In this document: piece after piece, positions 9,801-21,800 of the stretch | How the letters are laid out: every line of letters starts with the position of its first letter | How positions within the stretch are numbered: the stretch's first letter is position 1 | Assembly: GCF_000003815.2 (NCBI RefSeq) | Contig: NC_049995.1 | Span: 15,916,931-15,980,930 of the forward strand | From: Branchiostoma floridae | Taxonomy: Eukaryota; Chordata; Leptocardii; Amphioxiformes; Branchiostomatidae | Direction: 5' to 3' | Length of the DNA stretch: 64,000 nt | Notes under the pieces: model-generated | What the model saw: the letters and a program-made list of their open reading frames with translations, nothing else | What the model was told of the DNA's origin: nothing | The model's database searches: none | Position numbers and translations under genes: made by a program

Positions 9801-12800
9801 CTTGGGATATGTTTGAATTTTGGAGGGGCATATTACAGGTAAGGGTTGTAACCTCTATGTTGTGTTGAAAAAACAGATTTTAGTAATATTTGTGGTTGCA
9901 ATAGGTGATTTGGTGTTGTTTACAGGCAGTGAAAAGGAACCTATGTTTTGATCCCGTATAACATATTTCTACCGTAAATTTTGTCCTCGTTTTATCGTCA
10001 AATGATACCTTAGAGGCCGGACAACCATACCAATGTCAGTTTTTCATGTTCTAAAACTCAGGTAGGTGATTCTTGACAGCCTCTTTCTGTCATGATTCCC
10101 ATTGTTAACAACAGGCAGTCTAAATAACGAAATTTTCCCATCACCAAGCAACATTATCATCATAATTGATAAGTCATTATATTTCAACCATACCATAGGT
10201 ATACCTGTACCATCGTTTTACAACCAGGTATTGACCTGAAATCGGGTATAAGAGTAAGTAACAATTTTGGCACACAGTAAAACAAAATGCTTAATTTTGC
10301 GATTTTGGGGCCATTTTTTTGACAAACATTTTTGGCTGCTGTACCCTCCTTTACAACCAAACGACCTGAAATGTGGTAAAGGGGTGCTCTAGATATTTAT
10401 TCAAATGACTCATGTTAACGTTACTAAACTGGACAATGCTTTAGTCACCAGTATCTTGTGCAATATAGACTGATTTAACTAAATTCAAGAACCATTGAAG
10501 TTTAATGTATTTTTTAAAATTATATTTCAAGTTGTTTTGTTCTTGTAAATATCGAATTAAGTAAACCTTTATCAATACTATCTTATGAACTATGGACATT
10601 ATTTTTGCCCTTTTCCAGCCCTTTTGACTCCCAGGAACTGTGCGGATCTGTACGTTCTCGGGGCTCAGGAAAGCGGCACCTACTCTGTCGGCTACCCGGA
10701 ATCATTCCAGGTGTACTGTGACATGGACACGGATAGCGGTGGGTGGACGGTCATACAGCGGCGGCAGGACGGGTCGGTGCCGTTCAACAACACCTGGGAC
10801 CAGTACGTGCAGGTACGCCAAATAACAGTTACTCAGGCAACTGTACACAGTTTTGCAAAAGGCCAAACGTTTCAGATAGCACCCACTGCCTTTCGTCAGT
10901 GACACCAAGGAGGTATTGTTTAAGACCATGATTTATACCCTAATTATAAAGGCACTTACTATATAATACAATAGATAGATCATGTGATATCGCGTGGCGT
11001 GATTGGCAGCGCGTTGGGCTCCGGCCCAAGAGGTCCTGAGTTCGAGTCCCGCTGTGCTACCCGTAGGAAAGGCACTTTACACGACTTTCCTCACCTAACT
11101 AAGATGTATATGAGTACCTAGCTAGTGGCTGATATTTAATTTTATTATAGATTTAATATTATTCGGTAAATAGGGATCTAATTTGTATAAGCAATGGCGA
11201 AATGTTATGACCCAACTCCGGGCATATGAAATAGAATGTAATGAGTAACACATTTATGTCTACAGACATCATTCTACATAACAAACCTGGTTTATTTGGC
11301 AAAGGTATGTGTTCGTGGAACTCTAGTTACGTATATTTTGGCTCCCTGTACCCTGGTATTACAGCCAAATGACCTGAGACCTTGCACACAGGTGCTTTGA
11401 TCATATGCCCACATAGGTGCAATAACAGTTTTGTCATATAATTTTGTGATTTTTGGCCATTTTTTAAAAAAAGGACATTTTTGGCTCCTGTACCCTCGTT
11501 TTACAACTAAACGACCGGAAATTTGGTATGGGAGTTTCCTTCACATATGCGCACATGGATGCAATAACGATTTACACATACAGTACAACAAAATGCCTAA
11601 TTTTACGATTTTTTGGCCATTTTTTTTTACAAAAATAGAACATTTTTGGCTCCTGTACTCTCGTTTACAATCAAATGACCTGAAATTTGGTAAAGGGGTG
11701 CTCTAGATATTTATTCAAATGACCCATGTATAAATTTTTGGCACAACCCACTTCAAAATGATACATTGGGGGATTTTTTTGTCATTTTCCAATAGCCAAA
11801 GACATGTCTATATACCTTAATTAAAAACTTATTTGGCAACCATTCGCGTAGCCTGATTCAATATCCTGAGGAGGATTCGGCAGCCAATCAGCAAGCCTGA
11901 TGTTATCTGGAAGAGTCCATTCCTGCCTGTAGGGGTTAATTTTTTAAATTCATCTTTGGACTTGTGATTATGTTAAGTCTTTCAGTGGGAGTATTTTTGG
12001 ACTGGTCTATTTTGCAATTTTACATGGGATGTGCTGGGATATTCCATCCTTGCACGGAGGGGATCATCTAAAAATCGTTTTTGGACTTCCATGATTATGT
12101 CAAAGTCCTATTTTAGCGGATGTATTTTTGCACTGGTCCACCTTACGTAGGGGTATCACAGGAAGAGTCCATTCTTGGACGGAGGGTGATTTTTAAAAAT
12201 TCATTTTTGGACAGCTTGTGATTCAAAATTCCATTTTTGATAGGTGTTTTTAGACTGGTCTATTTTACCTTTTCATGCTTGGGGGACCTCTTTTGCTAAG
12301 TTCAATTTTTGACTGGGTTTCTCATTCAAAGGTTACGTTTTCGGCGGGAGTATTTTTTGGACTGGTCTAGTCTAATGGGGTGCACTTAAAGAGTTCATTC
12401 TTGCATAAGAGTCCATTTTTCATATTCCTTTTTGGGCTTTTTGGGTGATTTTCAGAAGTGTTCCATTTTCACACGATTTCGGAGTAGTCTATTGTTGCAT
12501 GGGGAGGGAGATGGCTGAAATATGCTGTATTTGCTCTCAAGCAAATGTCGGCCTTTCTAGTTACCTGAAGATGTTATACCTCGAAAGTTGGTACTACCTG
12601 GTTCGGTGCAAACAAGCCTTCCATTGAAATGAAAAAGACACTTTTTTGAAGCTGAGCTGGCATGAAAAAACAATGCTATCGCGAACGTATAAATCAACAC
12701 CATCTACGGTACGTCAGCTATATGTTTTCAATTTGTCACAGCATCAACTTTCTTGTGCTGGAAACATTTCCAAAGCACTAACAAAAACACAAGTGAATGA

Positions 12801-15800
12801 TAGTTTCTCATTATAAACACTATCTACGCGCAAGTTGATATACCTGTTGCTAAATGCTATAAAAACACTGGTAAAGTACCAGTCTTAAGAAACACGAGTA
12901 AGACACCAGTTCCTACATACTTGAAAAAACAGTCATATTGGAGGTGACGTTTTTTTTTTTTAAATCAGTCTTTTTATTGTTTATAACCAACATAAATTTT
13001 ACAGAAAGAAAAACATACAGAAAATAAAGGCACATGTGTAACAACAAAACTGAAACTTAAAATCCAAGAACAATAGAGTATGATCATAAAATGCCGTGAG
13101 AACCCCTATCATTGTACAGGAAAATAACGGAAATTAACTAGATAAAACAATATGTAGTTTCCCCCACTTCCCATGGAATGTGTTTCTGAATCTTATTTTT
13201 GCGTTGAGCAATAATGAATTCTAATTTTTGAAAATAGGAAACAAATGAAATAAAACCAGATAAATCAACATGTTTTTTACGATACCTAAATATATAACAT
13301 TTACCTAAGAGAATAATAAGATTTGACAGAACAGGACATCGGTCGCTTAGATCACCAAGGACAGTATTGAAAGCATTCATATGTAAATTTGTCTTTGTCA
13401 AGTTAAAAAACCAATCCTCCACTTCAGCCCAGAAATTAGCTACAATTCTACAATTCCAAAATAAATGTATGATTGTTTCCTCCTCTTCATGACACAGACT
13501 ACATAAAGGGGAGTCTATCAGGCCCCAGGTGTATAGTGTTTTATTTACTGTTAAGAATCTAAAAAGCGTCTTAAACTGAAACATCCTTGTATAAGTATCA
13601 ATTGTGAGCTTATAAGGTAAGCTGTAAACTTGTCTCCATGGGATAGGAGTGTTGAAAATTTCCTCCCAAGACAACTGTACTCTATACGACGGTTCACAAA
13701 CCTTGTCATCGTTGATAAAGAAAAGGTAAAAATGTTTATTGATGAGTTTTTTTCTAAGCCAAGTTGTGTCTCTACAAATGGGCATGCAAACTTGTAAGAT
13801 ATGAGATGCTTTCTTTAATAACGATTTCCAGTGGGCTGGTATAGCAGAAATTAACTGATTGTATTGTAATTTTGTACACATCCCCAAATTTTAGAATGAA
13901 ATTTTCATAAGAAAGAAATCTATTTTTTAAATCCAATATATCATTAAGAAATCGAACTCCCCCAGTATCAAAAGCTGTGGAAAAGAATGGTTTTTGACCA
14001 ATACATATATTCGAGTTCAAATAGAGAAGCTGTTGTTTGACCTCGTCCACACCCTCTGGGGGTCGGAGTTGGAAGCGCAACCAATATTGTATGACCTGTC
14101 TGAAAAAGGAAGTTATCGGCGGATTCTTACCCATAAAATTATCAAAATCATTCACGGACAGAAAGTTGTACAAAGGGGAACAAGGAAGTCCGTAACAATG
14201 AACAAGACATAAATAAAAAGTTGGAACAGAACCATTCTCTGTTTAACTGTAGCTTAGGAATCCAAGAGGCTTTTAGGGTGAGATCGACCGACCGCAAATT
14301 TCTTAGCTTAAGTCCCCCCTGTTCATAAGCACTGTAAATAGTCTTTCTACTAACTCGCTCCGGCCCACCTCCCCATAGAAATCGAAATATTTTCTTTTCA
14401 TATTTGACAAAAAAATCAGGCGTTGGGGACGGAAGCGAGCCAAGTAAATATATAAATTGCGATACAATAAGTGTGTTTATTAAAGTAACTTTACCCATGA
14501 GTGTTAAAGTCTTTGTCTTCCAAGGAAATAAAAGTTTATCGATCTTAGTGAATTTCCTATCAAAGTTTATACTAATTATATCCGAAAGTTGTACAGGAAT
14601 ATGAATTCCCAAAAGGTCGATGGGGCCGTCTGTCCATTGAATTAGCACTATCCTCTATACAAGCGTTACCTACAGCAGAAGTTAAGGAAAAAGAAGTTAA
14701 AAAATAGTCTATTCTACTGGCCTGGTGCCTCCGTCTCCAAGTATAACGTGTTGTTCTGGGGTTATAATATCTATAAATATCATGTAAATCTAAATTAGCG
14801 CATAAAGAGTTAATTGCTGTACGACACTTAGGGTGATAAACTGCAGCGTGATGCCCAGCTCTGTCAATCTCCGGGTTCAATATAGTATTAAAATCACCAA
14901 CAATAATAGTATTTAAATCTGACGCTATGTGATTGTGTATTGTTGTTTCAAGGTTATAGAAGAAGTCTGGGTCATCAGAGTTAGGGGCATAAATATTGGC
15001 CAAACAAAAACGAGTAGAATCTATAGTGATATCTAAAACAATCCACCGCCCTGAGTCGTCGCTCAGGGTCTGGTGGATGGTATAGGAAATATTCTTCTTA
15101 AATAAGATTAAAATGCCTCTACTATTACTAAGTCCATGGCTAAATAAAACCGGGGCCCCCCATTCTGATTGCCAAAGATCTTCTTGTTTTGCGGTACAGT
15201 GGGTTTCTTGTAAACAACATATATTATATGGTTTGTCTGTTAACCATGCAAATATTTCATTTCGCTTTCTGCGGTCACCTAACCCGTTACAATTAAAACT
15301 ACATATATTTACTTTTCATAATGTCATCAAAGCTGGAAAGTAGAAAAGATATACCGAAGAAATCAAACAGGGAAAGACGACCGCAGAAAGCAAAACAGAC
15401 AGTAAAAAAGCAGTTTTTGTCAATACTGGAATGATAAGGGGTTCTCGTAAATGATAATAACATAATGTATATGGACTCAAACGCAATAATGGGAATTCAA
15501 GGGACCCAACGCTCATTGTCCAAAACAAGTTCAACTATCTTATTAAGATATGATTACGTTAGTATTAATACTATATGTATGTAATTATGTATCAAAACTC
15601 GTGTACTTATATAATTCTGAAACTGCATTTTGTGATTTATACCAATCAACTTCTAAACTGTTATGTAAACCCGTATGGGGGGGGGGTATTGCTAGAGGGG
15701 GGCGAGATAGGTGGGCGAGATCACTAGCCGAGGAGGGCGAGATCGCTAGTGATTTCGCGATTTGAAAGTACTACGGTTTGTTTCGCTTCTGTTCTTGAGT

Positions 15801-18800
15801 ACAGGGAGGACCTAATGTTGTCTTGCGGTGGTGGGAGCGCGATGTCTCAAGTGATTGAAATTTGGATACGTAACTAGGCCTATTTTCCTGTTCTGGGTGG
15901 GATTGTACATTCTTTCATATATGGCCTAACTTTCCGTTTGAACCACTACTTGCAGGGGTTTGGGAACATCAGCGGAGAGTTCTGGCTCGGACTGGACCCC
16001 TTACATAGCCTCACTGCACAACGAACCCACGAACTGTACGTCTCTCTAGAGGACTGGGAAGGAGATCGTGTGTTTGCGAAGTACAGCGAGTTTTCTGTGG
16101 GAGATGCAGGTATTAATATTACTACAAGAGCCCGATAACCTTTTTAATACTATATGTCTGACATTGCACTGTCCACAGTCAGTAGTATGAATGACCTGGG
16201 AGATCTTGTCCAGTCTGACCTGTTGTGGAACAGCCATATTGTGAATATTGTAAAGAAAGCTAATTCTGTGATTGGATTTATCATACGCACAGTAGGCTTT
16301 GATTCCAGCCAGGAGGTGCGCAAGGCATTGTATGTTTCACTTGTCAGATCATTACTTGAAGATTGTTGCCCTGTGTGGTCTCCACTATCGCGTAATCTCA
16401 TGTACCTGTTGGAAGGCGTGCAGAGGCGGGCGACTAAGTTCATTCTGCGTGCCAATGACAAAGTAGAGATAGATTACTGTACCTCAACATGTTAACTCTC
16501 TCATATAGGAGAGAGATTGCCGATATCATGTTAGTTGTTAAGTCCCTAGCCAACAATCTGGACCTGTCTAACTATGTATCCTTTTCTGCCAGACCAACAA
16601 GAAGTAGTCGGTCGTTCATGCTGATGCCATGTCGCTGTAAAACATCTACATTTGCTATGTCATACGTACCACAGTTAGTTAGTTACCGAATGGAACAAGC
16701 TTAATGTCAACGTACGCGTTCGCAACATAGGAGCTGTGTCGTCTCACCAGTCCGACTTATTGTCTTTCAAACAGCTACTTGTGAAATCTACTGTTGATAG
16801 ATTCAGAAGTCACTTTGTATCCGATAACCTCTGTACCTGGTCTAGGGCATGCAAGTGCGCCCCCTGCCAGGATTTGCGGACTCGGTAGTCTGATAGATTG
16901 ATTATGTCGTATTTTATCAATCTTAGTCTGCTGTATCCTTTGTATTTTTATGTCGGGGCGAGGGCCAGCAAAGGTGTCACCACCTGTTCCCCCGCCCCTT
17001 CCACTTGTGTGGTGAATTTTGATAAACAAACAAATAGAAAATAAACAAATACAAAGTTTTAGGTCTACCCTGTTGAATTTGACTTGTTGCCTAAAAATGT
17101 AATGTCTTTCTTCTTTCGGTCTCTTATAAGCCAATGTGGACTGGGCTACTTGAGGTCGCAATACATCAATACATGTTAATAACATTCATTCATTCATTCA
17201 TTCATTCATTCATTCATTCATTCATTCATTCATTCATTCATTCATTCATTCATTCATTCATTCATTCATTCAAATGCAGGTAGCAAGTACACGGCTACAG
17301 TCAGAGGATACAGCGGCAATGCACATGATAGTATAACACCAGACGGAAACAACGGGCGCTTCAACATGAACAACCAGAAGTTCAGTACCAAGGACCAAGA
17401 TAACGACGACAGCCCTAACAACTGTGCGGCCGTAAATGGACAGGGAGGGTGGTGGTACCCGCCAGGCTGTGGCTACGCCATGTTAAACGGGCAGTATCTG
17501 ACCGGATGTAACCCCAGTTGTGGGCGTGCTCAGGGCATTGTCTGGGAAACCTGGAAGGGTTTTGCTTACTCTTTGAAGAAGACAGCCATGATGATCAGGC
17601 CTGCAAATTACCAATGTAAGAGTGCTGCGTATATCATTTTGTCGAGCCATAAATATTTGGTTAAAATACCGGGCATGTGCAGTACACTACAAGGCAAAGG
17701 AGACTTACATTTAAGTCGAAGAAAATTAGAACCAGGTTCGAAGAGTGATCAACAAATTGTCGGCCTCACCCAGAAATAACTTGCGCAACTCAAATTTCGG
17801 GACATATTTATTAAATATGAAGTTCTTTATCAATATCCTCCAAATTTCAAATCATTGTGGTCATTACTTTGCATTCGACGTCCTTTTGAAAATCGGTAGG
17901 TAACAGGCGAGAAAAACGAGTGTGACCTGTGACCAGAGCTGTTTGTGTCTTGTTCCTCATGCCATTAAAACTACGAAGACGTTGTCAAAATCTTTGATCA
18001 GGATTTCCGTCGTATTGCAGGTACAGAAGAAAGTGATAATCTGACTTTAAGACAAGCGAGTTGATCAGTACACCTCAGGTCGCAGCTCAATTGTCCAATT
18101 TTCCCCCTTTCTCTCTCACCTAATGTTACTGAGTGTCGCTTGCAAAGTAATCCTCATAATGATGTGAATTTGGAGTTCATACTTAGTCATTATGCCCCCA
18201 AATTTGAGTTGTGCACCTTATTTTTGGGTGAGGCCGAAAACTTGATCACGCCTCGTATCTTGCCCTAATATCTACCTTTCTTTATTCACGTCATATATGA
18301 CGGCATGTATAGGATAAACACATTTAATTAAAAAAATGGCAAAGTTGATCTGGAAATCATCAAATATCATCAATAATCTCATGCTCAAACCTTGTCAGTT
18401 GAAGAATGATGCTTACTAGGCACTGCAGACTTTTTATAATAGATTGCTGCTTTTCTTTCCTTTACAGGGTGCCCAAAGCCAGGCTACGTCCGTTTTAACA
18501 GAGTTTGCTACAAGTACTTTGACGAGGGGAAGCCGTACGATCAGGCCAGACAGACGTGTGCCTCAGACGGTGGTATGTTGGCCATGCCGAAAGACAGCGA
18601 GACCAACGGCTTTATCGCCGGACTGGGAAACCTATGGCAAAGCCGCGGCCGCTGGATCGGCCTGAATGACGTCGCTAACGAAGGCCAGTGGGTGTTTGAG
18701 GACGGACAAACCCTGGAGGCAACAGGCTTTTCCAACTGGGGACCCCGCCAATCGAATTTTTTATACCCTGGAGTCAAATGTGTCGCCATAATACGCTCTG

Positions 18801-21800
18801 GTTGGCGTAATCTTCCATGCGGCCGGTCGGCACCATTCATTTGTCAGATAGATCACGGTATGCGCTATATCACCTACATTATTAATAAGCTTATTGCTAA
18901 TTCTTGCCAGACAGACAACATGACAGACAAATAATGGTAAACAGTATAGTAAGCGACTACTCTAGTCTTACGGAAACTAGTTAATTAAATAAAGATGTAA
19001 CGTATTGAGTCTTATTTAGCTCTTTTCTCTATTGGTCATAGAAGGGGCATGATAAGGTCACGTTGATTTGACTATATGGATGACATCCGCGCGCGCATCA
19101 ATTTTCGGCCGTTTCCAAAAATGAAATAAAAAGTTTCAATCATGCTTTAATAAATCATTCAAAGCAGCTGCAAAACGAGCAAATACTTGCTGTGGATGAA
19201 AAAAAATACAAATATATTGAAAAAATACTAATGTCAACGTCAATTCCAAGGTCAAAGAAGAAGATGAAAACAAAAAATCTATTGTTAGGTATTCAATTTT
19301 CTGTATCCGTAGAGTATGTGTAGAAGGACAACCTCAAGCCAACCGTTCACACTTACGCCACATATTCAGAAAAGACGCTGGAGCCGCATGTTCCCCGTTG
19401 AGGAACTTTATTCGAACAAAAAAATCTATTGATAGGTATTCAATACTCTGTATTTGCTCATTTGTTCAACCCTCCTGACCACGAAGATTTCATATCGATA
19501 TAGATATCGATGGCAACTTTGGGCCAATTTTTTTTTTATTCGCACGCTCGAATCAGTTTTGGGGTTCCCAGAGCGAGGCTGTCATCGTGGGAAAAGTTTA
19601 ACCATACTTTCCAAGACAAGAAATAGTTTGTAGCACTAACTCCCATGATTAAACAGGGAAGTGAACAAACTGGAAAAACAACGGATATAAAGATGCTACA
19701 ATATCAACGCATTGCATGGTACTTATCTTTCAGGAAGCTGTAAAAATGGAGGAACAGTAACCCAAAAGGGGTCGGGCACTGGGCTGTACTCCTGTTCGTG
19801 TCCGGCTGGATGGAAAGGAAAGTACTGCGAAGAAGGTGAGCTACCAGGTTATGTCTACTTGTACGGTGATGTAATGTTTTATAATATCTTACCTTTTTTT
19901 GACAACAATTCTACATTAACTGGTACATAAATATGGCGTTAGAATTTCCAGAATGCTCTACAAATATCCAGGGATATACACAAAATATTTATTCAGGCGG
20001 CGTTCCGGCTCATTCACCCTCACGTGTGAATAGAGAATACAGCCTGCATTCTAGTTACAAAACGTTTAATGGCATGTTACCCGTGTAACTAATGCCATTT
20101 CCTGTGTGATGAGAATACTTCCTTATGAATGAATTATTGCTCACAAATTACTCGGCTCGTCTGTTCTGAGAACGGCAGAGCATACAGACACTTCGTATTT
20201 CTTAGGCATCAACAAAATCGCACTCTTGGTTAAGAAACGATTTTAGGACATTCTGACATTACTAAGGAATTAAAAATCTACTTTGCAGGGTTAAACTTTA
20301 CGCTAAAGGCTTCCAAGTTAAATCGTAAAACATAGACAACATTTCCCTCACCTGTTTTTGTCTTCAATTTTTCAATTTGCAGCCAAAACTGCAACAGCTC
20401 TACTTTCATGGTCATCCACTGCTCTGACTACAAGAACAATGACGGCAATGACTACTACTACTACTACCACTACTATTGCTACTGATACTACATATTCTAT
20501 TGCAAGTACTACTGCTGCTACTACTCTTAGGCTAGCGACTTATTCAGTTACCTCTGCTGCTACTTCCACTACTACTGCTACTACTACTAGTAAACATGCT
20601 CTGAACTAAAACAGCAATTTTATCACACGATGTTTTATGTACAAACTACTCACATCGTGAGCAACTACACAACTCGAGTGAAAACGTACACACATCGTGT
20701 GAAAACGGCACGCATTGTATGTGACGTGCACAGTGGGCAGTATGTCTGTAGTAATTTGGACTACTGGACTAGTACTTTGTCTATTAGAAAGAAAGATATT
20801 TAGTTTATATATTTCTGCAACTTAAACATAACCGATTGAAGAATAGAATTAACACTAGTATTTCTCACACAGCACTCCCCTGCCCCCTCGGGTACCACCA
20901 GTGCGCACACGGACATGCCTGCATCCTGGCGTGGCAGCGGTGCGACGGGCGGACGGACTGTTCAGACTGGAGTGACGAGAAAGGTTGTGGTAAGTTATCA
21001 TGTTCCTTGATAACTGTATATGCATTTTGTCGTAAAATTGTCTTACGGAAAAAAATCAGATATTGTTACCACTGTTAACAAAAATGCTATTGTTTCCCCA
21101 AGCATTTTTTTGTAACCCTTAAACTCCAGTCCAGTGGTTTTGAGAATTATCATGCCATGATCTTTAAACTGACCAAAATTAAGAAAAGAGCTATAAAATG
21201 CTCTTGTCTCACCTAGCGTTTCATTTTCTAACCCTTAACGTCGAGTAGCTTGATAATTAGAACTGACAAAAAATGAGACCTTAAATTGTGTGGAAACTAT
21301 TTGTTGAAAAAAGTTAAGACAGCATTTATCTTGAAAACATTCCATGATCATGTCCGCGTATTGTATGTCAGTGCCTCCTGTCAATGATTATATCATGTGA
21401 ATAGTTTCATATTCAAGGCGATATCTCTATACTGTTTTGACGTTTAGTGTGCCTGCCAACTCCTGAGGATCTCAACCTCGGGTACAAACATACGATGCTG
21501 CCCAATCAGCTGGGCCAGACGACATTTGAGGAGATTCAGAATTCCCCTGTCGTGGAGCTGCTCAACAGTTCGACCAGCAACGCAGAGAACCGACATCCTG
21601 ATTCCGGGATTTCGCATCTGCGGTCATCTTCCCGCGATGTTCGGGACGTTATTTCCGGTGAGTAAAAGGCTGGAGGAATTACGCTACAATGTTGTTGATG
21701 GTATGTTTAACACGTACTGTCTAGTATGTTCATACTCACTATTACAAAAAAAACATTCGTTTTAATTTTGGTTTTACTGTGCTGGGGGTGATAAAGAACA

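Noticed and set aside
10985-11100. A functional tRNA gene
   Set aside because: A- and B-box-like motifs are present, but the cloverleaf ends do not pair and the sequence continues into the SINE family tail.
13994-14604. Plus-strand frames over the LINE
   Set aside because: Antisense of the retrotransposon protein.
16150-17058. Extra coding exon between fibrinogen exons 6 and 7
   Set aside because: The frame is a CR1-like reverse transcriptase end, and exons 6 and 7 already join seamlessly in phase 1.
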